This document shows positions 44,402 through 55,265 of a stretch of DNA of 64,000 nucleotides, piece after piece. A program made the translations under genes and the position numbers. Source of the DNA: Ophiura sarsii (taxonomy: Eukaryota; Echinodermata; Ophiuroidea; Amphilepidida; Ophiuridae); assembly GCA_035610835.1 (NCBI GenBank), contig CM069448.1, positions 2,976,001-3,040,000 of the forward strand, given 5' to 3'. Numbering within the stretch: position 1 is the stretch's first letter; every line of letters begins with the position of its first letter. The notes under the pieces are model-generated. The model did no database searches. It saw only the letters and a list, made by a program, of their open reading frames with translations, and was not told where the DNA came from.

Positions 44402-45817
44402 TCGTCACACATACGGCGATCAGGCCTTGTGCTTGTGTTGCGCTGAAATAAATCAAAGCGCCAAGCAAACGCATAAGAACCGATTGGGGACGCAGTGGAC
44501 ACTGGGACTGTTTTAAAACAAGGTAGCTCTTAGTATGCTCCTATACCGCTTATCACATTTTCACGGCGCTCTTATTACGACCCATTGTGTTTCTACTTTA
44601 AAGTCTCACGGGCTCTCATTGCGCTTCCACTCACTGTAAACATTTTAAGTGCGTTCAAGTTGCTGTGTGCGTTACTAGTACGTTTTTAATACGTTTGCAA
44701 AACGTTATCTGCGTGTGTGCGGAGAGTACATAGCGATTGCACGAAGGAATTAGATTAACAAACATATAGAAATAGTAGATACAGAAGGAATAACAATGAT
44801 CCATGATTAAAGCTCTAATCACATGGCCGATCTTTAACCTTGATTTTTATTTAAATCCTATCAGAGAGCATAATCCTAGCTTAGCGTAATGCGATAATGC
44901 CACTTTTGTAAAGCCATGGAAATAGTAGCGTGTCTTTTGGCGGGAGTTTTGAATAGGTGTATAAATAACATTGTTGAATCTGAATACATTAAAATGATAT
45001 AGCGATAGTATCATGATGTGTTTGTCCCTGCTCATATCGGTATCAGAAAACCATATTGAATTATATGGACCACTTGATAGTAATGGCAGAGCACTTGATA
45101 GTAGTGGCAGAGTATGTTTGGCTTATACAATCTGATTGTCTTTGATGCATTATAGTTGTGGCAGAGCACCCAATACATGTAGAAGTACATACAAATATAT
45201 ATGGGATTGAGATACACAATCCCATCTAAATTTGTATGACAGATTATAATCTGTTAATCCATGTTTACAAAAATTAAAAACACCTCTGAAACGATATTCT
45301 TGAATAGGTTTTGGCAGAGTATGTTTGGCTTTATAAAATTTGATTGTCTCGTATTGAGCGTAATAAGGTCGGGAGAGACACGTAGTGAGCGCCTCATTGA
45401 TCTTACTGCAGTCGCAGAGGACAAGTAGTTTGTATGCGTCCTTGCTACGTCAACGGGACGCTCACGCTCACGTCGCTCACTTTGCGCTGCTATGGCGATA
45501 CTACCGAGTCATTACAGCGCTCTGAACAGAACGCCGAACCTCCACCTCCAACCATATCACGTCCCAGCTGCGTCACCGCGTCACCGAGGGGTTCATGAAG
45601 ATCTTGATGCGCTTGGCTTGGCGTTTTGATACTGTTTCAGCGTAATCCAAGCGCCGGCCTGATCGCAGCAGAATGTGAAAGAGTTTCAGTAACCGTGATT
45701 TAAAAATGGACAATTTCGGACCGTTTTCCGCGCTCTTACTGCGTGTTATTCATATTTTTATACTTTTTTGACCGCAGTGCAATCGCTGGCCTGATCGCCG
45801 TATGTGTGACAGGGTCA
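44402..45817. mobile_element. 1.4-kb TIR element with ATACC target duplication
   Basis: GTCACACATACGGCGATCAG near the left end is repeated inversely as CTGATCGCCGTATGTGTGAC near the right end (23-bp match including flanking bases). ATACC lies at 44397-44401 and 45818-45822. The empty site is visible in copy A at 12523-12536, where TATACC runs straight into GGTTGTAT. The interior is GC-rich at 45360-45800 and has no transposase-like frame. A non-autonomous DNA transposon; superfamily undecided. Confidence 0.75.
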
Positions 45818-45904
45818 ATACCGGTTGTATCAAAATAGAACGCTGTTTTATATCATGCATTACTAAAAAATAGCATATTGGTGTCATCATAAAGTCACGA
45901 GATT

Positions 45905-46075
45905 ATTCTTTTAACCCTAACACTTTTGGGATGGAAATGTTGAATAAAATATCCTGGGGTGGATATGGGCAAAATTTAGCGGGGAAAACCGGACTTGCCG
46001 ACGACGGGATTCGATCGCGGGTCCTCCAGCATGGATGACCGTGTCTTAGTCCTCTCGGCCAGGGGGTCACGCGCC
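45905..46075 (-). mobile_element. tRNA-Ser/Leu-like SINE
   Basis: On the minus strand, TGGCCGAGAGG (A box, as in serine and leucine tRNAs) is followed by GATCGAATCCC (B box) at a spacing long enough for a large variable arm. The unit then runs to TCCATCCCAAAAGTGTTAGGGTT, ending at another CCCTAA-type word. It interrupts the copy B flank relative to copy A. Confidence 0.65.
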
Positions 46076-46079
46076 TGTA

Positions 46080-46395
46080 ATTAACAATTATGTGCGCATT
46101 TATCACCCGCCGTCGGCGCCCGGCGAGATAGACTCAGGCGACACGTGCTGCCAGCATAGCTTTCAAATGGGATTTCATGGGGTTCAGGGCCAGGCGCGTA
46201 GCCAGCTTTCCCGATCAAGGGGGGCAGAACACAATCTTCGTCCCGCTATTGGTAACAGTGGAAACACAATTCGGGTAGTCTCAGCATGTAATGTTTTTGT
46301 TCATTATGGAAAATTAAAATGGATAAGGCAGCACCAGCATCTGGGGGCAAGACATTTTGTGTGTAAGGTGCGCGCAAAGCGCGGGAAATTCTGAC
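46080..46395. other. Unassigned insertion in copy B flank
   Basis: No counterpart in copy A and no recognised repeat. The 100-codon plus frame (46092-46394) is GC-rich and has no known domain. Confidence 0.3.
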
Positions 46396-47212
46396 TTGTG
46401 TCCATTGTTATCACAACTCTGATCAAGTCATATGAAACGTTAGTTGGCGAGTAATTTTCCAATTATTCACTTCAATCACTGGTTTGGATGACCACAATAT
46501 GACTCCTTATTTAGCTAACAAACCTGATGAACATAACATTGTAAAACTATAATAGTTTGTAAGTCCAAGACAAAAACGGCGGAGACGAAACGACGGGTGT
46601 GTACGTAACCAAGGTAACGCACACCCGTCAATTTGCGCAATGATTGAAATTTCGCCTTTTACCCCCAATTATCTGCATAAAATGTAACTACCCATCGAGT
46701 TGAGGGCAGCGTAAGGTACTAGAACTCCTTGGGACATCCAGTTAGATGATTTAATTTAACATTTGACCCCAATATCACACGACACAAGCAAAAATTATGT
46801 CTTTTTTGACCGGTTTGCTGCGATGAGACCACCATTTTCTAGACGAGATTACACCATTTTATAGAATTTTTAGGGTAAGTGTGATAATTTTTACATTAAA
46901 TATAAGCCCTATAGTATTCAGAAGTGATGCCTTTGTAACGGTTATCTCTGTGATAAGAAAGTTATTTCGTTGTTTAAAATCGGCAAAATCGGCTTTTTAT
47001 GAATTTTGAAAATTACTGTGACGTGAGGCCGTTCCCTTGGAAACGCAGTCCCGTTCTCAAGCCCGCCCTCTATTGAAAAGTGTTTTTTGTTCGTATTCCG
47101 GCGGGCGACGGACTTCCGTCACTTGATGAATCGCCGTGTAAAAAATGACGGCAGTGCGTCACTAAATAGAGCGCCCTCAATTGAAACGGGGCCCGTTCTA
47201 CAGCTGACAGTT
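46396..47212. other. End of receptor duplication and following unique sequence
   Basis: 46400-46565 matches 13262-13430; beyond that the two loci diverge. AACGGCGGAGACGAAACGACGGGTGTG with ACACACCCGTC near 46570-46630 makes a small inverted repeat. No gene in 46.6-47.2 kb. Confidence 0.4.
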
Positions 47213-47996
47213 CTAGTGTAGGATGTTATGTAATTTTGCTTTTTTTTTTGCTAAGGATGGTTTTTTTGGTTTTATTGGCTAAAGTAGACCCTCAGGTATC
47301 AGAAATCCATTGATCACATTTTTTTCCATCTGCCGATTGGCCGCCATCTTGGATTTCAAAATGGCCGCCATTTCCAATATAATTTACCCTATAACTTTTG
47401 TTCTGAGCAACATATGAAGTCAAACTTGGTGGCAAACCACATGTTTTTAATACAAGGGAGTTCACAAGTGCTCTAGCTATGTTCCTATGTCTAACATACA
47501 TGCATGGCCGCCATCTTGGATTTCAAAATGGCCGCCATTTACAAAAAATATATTTTTCCATATAACTTTTGTTCTAAGCAACATATAAAGTTGATTTTGG
47601 TGGCAAAATCCATGTTTTCAAGAGTTGTTTACAAGACAAGAGAGTGTATAATAGCTGATCTGTTGTTATATATTAATTGGCTGATAGTAGTAATTATTAG
47701 GGTAATTATTAGGGTGGTTTAAAACGGGCTGTAAGTAGCGCAACTCCAACCTTCTGCTCTACCACAAATTCTTCCTTTCCTCTATCTCCCATCTTGCTCC
47801 TTACTCTGCATGCATCTCCAATGCACCTTTTTCCATGCTTTGCTTTACTATAGGTTGTAGATACAGGAGGTAATTCCATCAGCCCTCCTGTCTATCCACG
47901 TCCTCGAAGACTAAGATGCATTGCAATGTAGTGCATGTTAGTTGCGTGCCACCTGGATGGCCAAACCTTGCGGTTAGTGCTAACTGACGGAGCTCT

Positions 47997-48014
47997 GGGG
48001 GGGGGGGGGGGGGG
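47997..48014. repeat. Poly-G tract at the inner end of the left arm
   Basis: An 18-G run; the equivalent place in the right arm (about 51822-51832) has CCCCCCACCCCC. Confidence 0.8.
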
Positions 48015-48184
48015 CAATGGTTGGTAGTTCTAGGACTATTGGAGTAGTCTGGAGAACTATTGATCATTGCTTTCACTTTAAATCACTGAGACCTGGGTAG
48101 AATATACTCATTAGCCTTGGCTGGCAAGTATTCTAGAAGGACAACAAACCATGCTGCTGGAGTTGCGACCGCAGTGATTACAGC

Positions 48185-51100
48185 AAAACCATGATGGCAA
48201 ACCAAATCAATACTAGGGTTAAAGTCCCTAAAATAACGGAGCAAACTCTGATTTTTCTAAATCAACTGATAACGGCATGCCCCCAAACGCGAGGGAGGAG
48301 TAAGCTTGACGGCAGAGCGCGCAATAGGAGACCACTTGCAACTTGCAAGACCAATATTACTATATCTACCATGAATGTGAGAACTATCAGAGAGAGTCGA
48401 TGCAGGGAGGAGCTGGTAACCAATCTAATTAAATGTAAAATTGACATGAACACCGCATTGTCCATGATGACCCAGTGAAGTATGAGAGCATTATAGGTTG
48501 AACTCTGATCAATACCTCAGCAACAAGAAATAAAGCAGGTGCAGCTGTAGGTGGAGTCGGGATACTACTCAATAACAGAGCACTCAGATCATTAGCAAGT
48601 ATCAAGCCACATTTTAATCGTACACTCATAGTCAACTTCCATGGTAACCCAGCAACAACTGTAGTGGTGACCTACTGCCCTACAAATGTGGCGGATGAAG
48701 ACATCGTAGGAGATCATTACAACAGTCTAAAGGGGGCAATATACTCCATTCCAGCACACAACATCTTGCTTGTTGTTGGCGACTTCAATGCTAGGCTTGG
48801 AAAGGATGACGCCAAATTCACTTACCATGATGACACAAATAGAAATGGAGAGTACCTCGCAGACTTGGCTAAAGAGAAAGATCTTATAATCGCAAATACT
48901 TACTTCCGCAAGAAAAAAGGCAAGTTGTGGACATATGTCAGCCCAAGCGGCAACAAACTACAGCTGGACTACATCCTTTTCAGGCGGAAATGGCAAAACA
49001 GTGTTCTAAATTCTGAAGCATAACACCTTTGCTAGTGTGGGATCTGACCATAGAATCGTCTCTGCTCGTATCCGGAAGCTACTTACAACTGATAATGATC
49101 TACAAGCCAAATATAGCATAGAGGTGCATAATACTTTTAATAGGTTTCAACCCCTCCAGGATGAAGTAGAAACTGCATCTGAGAAATATTCCAGATTCAT
49201 TAAAGCCACTCAAGATGCTGCAGAGGAAGTGATTCCTGTGAGGAAAAAAAGAGAAAATAACCTACTTCTCAAATGACGCCCAGGTATCAAGGGCGAGATC
49301 ACAAATTGAAGAAGCGTATGCAAAATATTGACTAGACAATAATGACGAGGAAAAATGGAGAAATTATAAGGAGGCTAAGAAGAGCCTAGGGGAGGCTTAT
49401 GATCATGTGAAAGAGGAAGACTTTACCAATAAGCTTAGAGAGGTAGAAAATGCCCACATAAACTGCAAGCATGGTAAGAGTTGGAAACTGATCAACAAAA
49501 TATCAGGAAGATTGACTACAAGAAAAGGACAAATCAAAGGATCCACGCAAAAAGGAGAGACTAGATAATTGGTATACTCATTTCAAAAATCTACTTGGGA
49601 GCCCACCGCACGTAAGTAATGAAGATGAGGAAATTACCCCAGTACTATCAAATCTCAGCATAAAAGAAGGACCCTTTGACTTGGAGGAATATATGAGGGC
49701 TAAGAAGGCACTTGTAGAGGGGGAAAGCAGTGGGGAAGATGGTATCACACCTGAAATGCTCAAAAGATGTGATTTGGATAATATAATACTGGACTTCTGC
49801 AACGATGCCTTGATGAACGGGAAAAAGCCAGACCAATTTGTCTATTCTCAACATAATACCAATACCAAAATCAGGTGATCTCAGTTTGGGAGGCAACTAC
49901 CGTGGAATAAGTCTAAGCTCAATTGTTGCCGAGCTATACAACAAGATGATACTTAACAGAATCAGACCGGAGCTTGAAATCCACTTGAGAGCTAATCAAA
50001 ATGGCTTTCGAGTTGGACGTACCACAGTTGGCCACATTCTTGCCCTCCGAAGAATTGTAGAGGGAATTAGATCAAACAACCTGCCAGCCATCATAACCTT
50101 TATAGACTTCAAGAAGGCGTTTGACACAATACACGGGGGACGAATGCTGCAAATTCTGAAGGCCTATGGTATACCTGAGCAGCTTACAAATGCGATTGCA
50201 GAAATATGCAAGGACACCAAGGCAAAGGTTATATCACCTGATGGGGAAACTGAGGAATTTGAAATACTGGCTGGAGTACTACAAGGTGACATCTTAGCTC
50301 CATATCTCTTTGTCATTGTTCTCGACTACACCCTAAGAGAGGCCATAGATGGCAAAGAAGAGGAGCTATGATTCCGCTTAACAAAAAGAAGCAACAGACG
50401 AATAGGACCAACCACAGTTACTGACCTTGACTTTGCTGACAACATTGCACTGTTGTCTGAAGACGTGTCTCAAGCGCAATAACTTACTTACCAGAGTGGA
50501 GACTTCGGTGAGTAAAGTTGGGCTCAAAATGAACGCTGTAAAGACAAAGTACATGTCCTTCAACCAGAAGCAAGTACCTGTAATCACCACAAACGAAGGT
50601 ATGTCCCTTGATAAAGTGGAGGACTTCAAGTACCTTGGAGCCTGGATGAACAGTACTGAAAAGGACATCAAAACACGCAAAGCAGCTGCATGGAGAGCTT
50701 GTGGCAAACGCAGTCAGTTATGGAAGGCAAAATCACTATCCAGAAAGCTCAAAGAAAGACTGTTCATAGCTACTGTAGAATCAGTCCTCCTCAATGGATG
50801 TGAGTCATGGACAGTCACCCCAAAGCTTAGTAAACAGCTGGACGGATGTTACACTAGAATGCTTAGAACCATGTTCAACATCAACTGGAGACAGCATGTG
50901 ACAAATAAGGACCTGTACGCGGATATGCCCAAAGTCTCGGACAAGATCAGGGAGCGTAGATCAAGATTTGCAGGACATTGCTTCAGAGGGTCCAATGAGC
51001 TGGTCTCCAAAGACATACATTGGGTACCAAAGCATGGAGTTAGAAAGCATGGTAGACCAGCCCTAACCTACATTGACTTACTAAAGCGTAACACAGGATT

Positions 51101-51205
51101 GTAGGTAGAAGAAATCAAGACAGCTATGTTGGATAGGAAGATTTGGAGAGGCATTGTGGTTCGGGAATATCACCCGCCATAAGTCAAAGTAAGTAAGTCA
51201 AGTAA
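48185..51205 (+). pseudogene. Dead RTE-type retrotransposon (endonuclease plus reverse transcriptase)
   Basis: Almost full coding length but broken by many frameshifts and stops. Endonuclease parts: ISTMNVRTIRES (about 48355), GDFNA at 48778-48792, LDYILFRRKWQNSV, and GSDHR at 49039-49053 after a one-base shift. RT parts: GEDGITPEML, GNYRGISLSSIVAELYNK, NGFRVGRTTVGHILALRR, FIDFKKAFDTI, LQGDILAPYLF, then FADN at 50432-50443 where the catalytic motif should be FADD. The C-terminal part includes YLGAWM and DGCYTRMLRTM, and ends HPP and a stop near 51180. Short AAGTAAGT tail. Stops or shifts lie near 48478, 48495, 49021, 49276, 49329, 49565, 49850, 50369, 50480 and 51102. Same family as 5160-5742, different from the 19.3-kb RTE. 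Confidence 0.9.
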
Positions 51206-51821
51206 TTATGCACATAGGCTAATTTATAGGCCAAATAGGCCTCTAATATTATTAACCATTTTTCTTTCCTTTCCTAGTTTTTGTTTCGTTTTGTTTGTTT
51301 GTTTGGTTTTGCCTTTGATACATGCAATTGAACAAAACAGCAATTAGGCCAACCCCTATTATAATACAATAATACCCCTCTACAATATAGAGGGGGTAGC
51401 TGCTGTGGATACAAAAGCATACATTGATTGCTCCTGGTATGTCTTCTTGTAATAAGTCCAATGCAATGTGATCAACCTAATGTATCACCAGTGGGGTACT
51501 ACCGGACAATAATATATGTATTTATTAAGTATATGTTACTGCTAACAATTGAAATTTGTATTGAATTTACAGCTTAATTTATATATAGCAACCATTCATG
51601 TCAAATTAATGGATAACAGATAGAACTGTACACTTAATTGTCAGTAAATAACTCTCGAAAACATGAGTTTTGCCACAAAAATCAACTTCATATGTTGCTC
51701 AGAACAAAAGTTATAGGGTAAAATCTTTTTTTGTTGTAAATGATGGCCATTTTGAAACCCAAGATGGCGGCCATGCATGTATGTAAGACATCAGAACATA
51801 GATACAATATTGAAAACATGC
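51206..51821. other. Inner part of the long-TIR element
   Basis: 51640-51800 is an extra diverged copy of the arm sub-repeat (AGTTTTGCCACAAAAATCAAC, then GCGGCCATGCATGTATGT), making the right arm longer than the left. 51206-51640 shows no structure beyond a TTTGTTTGTTTGG run near 51293. Confidence 0.5.
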
Positions 51822-52655
51822 CCCCCACCCCCAGAGCTCCGTCAGTTAGCACTAACCGCAAGGTTTGGCCATCCAGGTGGCACGCGACTAACATGCACTA
51901 CATTGCAATGCATCTTAGTCTTCGAGGACGTGGAGATGGGTAACTGCAAGAGAATCGATTAAGGAAAGGAGGGCTGATGGAATTGCCTTCTGTATCTACA
52001 ACCTATAGTAAAGCAAAGCATGGAAAAAGGTGCATTGGAGATGCATGCAGAGTAAGGAGCAAGATGGGAGATAGAGGAAAGGAAGAATTTGTGGTAGAGC
52101 AGAAGGTTGGAGTTGCGCTACTTACAGCCCGTTTTAAACCACCCTAATAATTACCCTAATAATTACTACTATCAGCCAATTAATATATAACAACAGATCA
52201 GCTATTATACACTCTCTTGTCTTGTAAACAACTCTTAAAAACATGGATTTTGCCACCAAAATCAACTTTATATGTTGCTTAGAACAAAAGTTATATGGCA
52301 AAATATATTTTTTGTAAATGGCGGCCATTTTGAAATCCAAGATGGCGGCCATGCATGTATGTTAGACATAGGAACATAGCTAGAGCACTTGTGAACTCCC
52401 TTGTATTAAAAACATGTGGTTTGCCACCAATTTTGACTTCATAGGTTGCTCATAACAAAAGTTATATGACAAATTCCATTGGAAATGGCGGCCATTTTGA
52501 AATCCAAGATGGCGGCCATTCCGTGGATGGAAAAAAATGTGATCAATGGATTTCTGATAGCTGAGGGTATACTCTATCCAATGACACCAAAAAAAGCATC
52601 CTTAGCAAAAAAAAATGCACTAGTTTAAAATCCTACATAACAGCCTACACTATTC

Positions 52656-53377
52656 ACAGGGGTATTCATAATTATGCCAGTAGTTGTAATCTTTAATCAT
52701 TTATCTGTAACAGCTGTGGTTTTGTATTCTGTTTTATTATCACATGAAATAATAAATACTCTGTTAAAGCACTAAACTAAAAGATGATTAGCTATTTGTT
52801 TCACTAGATTACTGTGGCATTGGTCACCGTCTGGTAACGGTGATAGCGCCCCTTGTGTATTCAGCGGGTTCCTCTGCGGCAGGTCATTAAGGTCATGAAG
52901 GTCAAAGGTGGAGAGAGGAAAACATGCGGACGATCTTCGTAAAGCACAACTTTGAGCTGGAGATGAATTAAAAGTACATCAAAATAGACACTTTGTCCCT
53001 TGTATTATTCAAAATATATCAGTCCGATCAACAACAGGACACTACAAAAAGAGTGTGAGTCAAAAGCATTGTCATAAGACATATCAAAGTAATGTTGGTG
53101 TAAAAGGATAAAACTAAAGAGTGCGGGAAATGCAGGCGTCTGCAGACGACATTCCAAAATGTCACAAAATGTTTTACAAATGTCAAAATTATTGAATTTC
53201 ATATTTGGAATCACCATAAGAAATGCATTGACATAAGTACACTAAACCATTGACTAAACATGCCTAGTGTCGGTTCAGTAATCCTTGATAGACTTTGAAA
53301 GTTGGGAAAGGGTTCTGATTTTGTTTGTTTGTTTGTTTGTTGTATTATATTAAAATTAATAGCCACGTGGAAAGTGT
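52656..53377. other. Spacer with AGGTCA half-sites and an inverted duplicate
   Basis: 52881-52911 carries four hexamers in direct order: AGGTCA, AGGTCA, AGGTCA and AGGTGG, with spacers of 3, 3 and 1. 53165-53377 is matched in inverted orientation at about 57160-57390 (for example AAAGTCTATCAAGGATTACTG against AAAGTTTATCTCAAGGGTTACTG). A (TTTG)n run is at 53320-53340. No gene recognised. Confidence 0.5.
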
Positions 53378-53439
53378 TAATTAAGGTGGAGCTGCGTAAT
53401 AAATACACTTTGCTCCACAGTAAAAATGACTTTACTCTA

Positions 53440-53935
53440 GACTCATACGATAACTCCAGAGTGATACTTGACATAGAAGAGCGTACAAATACCTTACTCA
53501 TGAAAATTGAACTGAGATTCTCGACCTATACGATGTATCCAGAGTAATACTTGACATAGCCCAGCGTACAAATACCTTCCCCATGAAAATTGAACTGAGA
53601 TTCCAGACTTATACGATGACTCCAGAGTAATACTTGACATAGCCCAGCGTACAAATACCTTACTCATGAAAATTGAACTTAGATTCTAGACTTATACGAT
53701 AACTCCAGAGTAATACTTGACATAGCCCAGCGTACAAATACCTTCCCCATGAAAATTGAACTGAGATTCCAGACTTATACGATGACTCCAGAGTAATACT
53801 TGACATAGCCCAGCGTACAAATACCTTACTCATGAAAATTGAACTGAGATTCTCGACCTATACGATGTATCCAGAGTAATACTTGACATAGCCCAGCGTA
53901 CAAATACCTTCCTCATGAAAATTGAACTGAGATTA
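53440..53935. repeat. 83-bp tandem repeat within element copy 2
   Basis: About six units with GATGACTCCAGAGTAATAC, then ACATAGCCCAGCGTAC. They alternate between units carrying CCTTACTCATGA and CCTTCCCCATGA, which suggests a two-unit higher-order repeat of about 166 bp. Confidence 0.9.
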
Positions 53936-54416
53936 GGCGACTGTTGCCTTTTTCAGTTAACAGTGAAAAGATTTACTGTAACAAATCCTCATGACTAATT
54001 CATGCTGTTTGATATAAAGCAGTAGTGAATAATATCTAGAGTAAAAGTCACCAAATATCTGAAGCCCAATGTCTTGAATTCGCACTTCTGTCAGACAAAG
54101 TTACACAAGCACAGGTTCTATATATAAACTTCGCCTTTGAACCACGACAAGGCAATCATTAGCTGAGCAGAGAGATAACTGGCCTATAATGTAGGTAAAT
54201 AATTATTCAACTGTGGCCTACATATCTTGTCCAAACAGACAGGGTTTTGGTGGCTTGGACGGCCTATATATTGTCAAAAACACACAGGGTTTTTCGTGGC
54301 CGGCTAGGATGTCATAGCAGAGATCTTGTGCAGGTAATCTTCAACCGAGTGGCCTACACACATATACCATGCCTAGACCAAACGCGGCTGGGATACCACA
54401 GGAGAGGTTTGTATGC

Positions 54417-54562
54417 TACAACATTTTACTCAACTGTTGGACATATTAGGAATTTTTACTATAACTATTGAACATATTGGGCATTGTTTACTCAACTGTT
54501 GAACTGTTGCATAGTTACTCAACGTTGAGTAAACGTTTTACTCAACATTTTAGCAGTGTATG
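54417..54562. mobile_element. Small insertion of ACTCAAC repeats
   Basis: GTATGCT at 54411-54417 and again at 54557-54563 brackets sequence made of ACTCAACTGTTG, TTACTCAACGTTGAGTAAAC and related words. Copy 1 has a single GTATGCT at this point, so this is an insertion with a 7-bp target duplication. Confidence 0.65.
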
Positions 54563-55040
54563 CTGTGCAGACGTATAAACAACAACATAGGCGTTTCAGG
54601 GGGAGCCGGGGTGTTACATTATTACAGCGATGTTATAGTGTGCTGTCACGGACTATAATGTAATTCCATGGCTCTCATGCACAATCAACTACAATTAGAC
54701 AACATTGGATGACAATTTTGCAGAAATCCCAGAAATCATTAACTATTTTAAGATAGTTACAAAGCTTTAAAAAGGTATCGAAACTTGTGGGACTCCCTGT
54801 ATTTATATGTGATATTTGAATTATATATATTTGAAGCTTGATAATGGAGTTTGCAGGCACGAGGTATCTCTGAATTACAGTGAGCTACAGATACCGTCTT
54901 GGCTACAGACGAAGGAGAGGCCGTCGCTTCAACAAAGATCCATACATCCAACAGGCTACGTGCTGCAGAGATAAAGGGGCCAGGGGAAATGCAGTGATGC
55001 TATGTGATGCTATCACATGCGTTAACCCTAACCTTCCTAA

Positions 55041-55265
55041 GGGTCATTCTTCGGTAAATGTTACATTTCAAGTTTCTAAAAACTCGGTTTTAAATTTCAA
55101 ATTTAATATTTTTTCACAAAGATAAACATCTGTAACATATTTAAAACATGTTTGGCACAATCTTTACGGATATTTAATTGATTTGTTCCCTTTTTGTTTA
55201 TAGGTTGGTCACACGCTCGAGTCATCTCCGTCACATTTTCAGTATAAAACTCCAATTAGAAAATG
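55041..55265. other. Spacer
   Basis: GTCATCTCCGTCAC at 55223-55236 is the complement of the GTGACGGAGATGAC repeat at 56670-56815, so the two sides form an outer inverted pair around the element between them. Confidence 0.45.

Larger units (their letters stand above)
47213..52655. mobile_element. 5.4-kb element with 0.8-kb terminal inverted repeats
   Basis: TAGTGTAGG at the left (47214) and CCTACACTA at the right (ending about 52652) open inverted arms that match over 47213-48016 and 51822-52655. Shared phrases include AAATCCATTGATCACATTTT, GCACTTGTGAACTCCCTTG (in opposite sense), AACCACCCTAATAATTACC and GGCCAAACCTTGCGGTTAG. The arms hold repeated CATCTTGGATTTCAAAATGG words. The flanking bases are TTC on both sides, or TA if the ends are set two bases inward. 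The middle is occupied by a retrotransposon remnant. No transposase was recognised. Confidence 0.8.
53378..55040 (+). mobile_element. Interspersed element with 83-bp internal minisatellite, copy 2
   Basis: Same ends and block order as 13668-15110: AAGGTGGAGCTGC, the 83-bp array, CAACCGAGTGGCCTACACAC, CGGCTGGGATACCACAGG, CCATGGCTCTCATGCACAATC, then the TAACCCTAACCTTCCTA end with a stem-loop before it. It has about 400 bp (53937-54335) not in copy 1 and an insertion of ACTCAAC/GTTGAGT words at 54417-54562 bounded by GTATGCT on both sides. It lacks the hairpin-SINE insertion of copy 1. Confidence 0.65.

Noticed and set aside
47504..47722. Conserved small protein encoded twice (47504-47722 plus, 52134-52352 minus)
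   Set aside because: The two copies are the inverted arms of one element; conservation is of DNA and the sequence has no known domain.
47213..52655. CACTA (EnSpm) transposon, suggested by CACTA/TAGTG and 3-bp flanks
   Set aside because: The ends are in the wrong order: TAGTG at the 5' side and CACTA at the 3' side. No transposase is seen.
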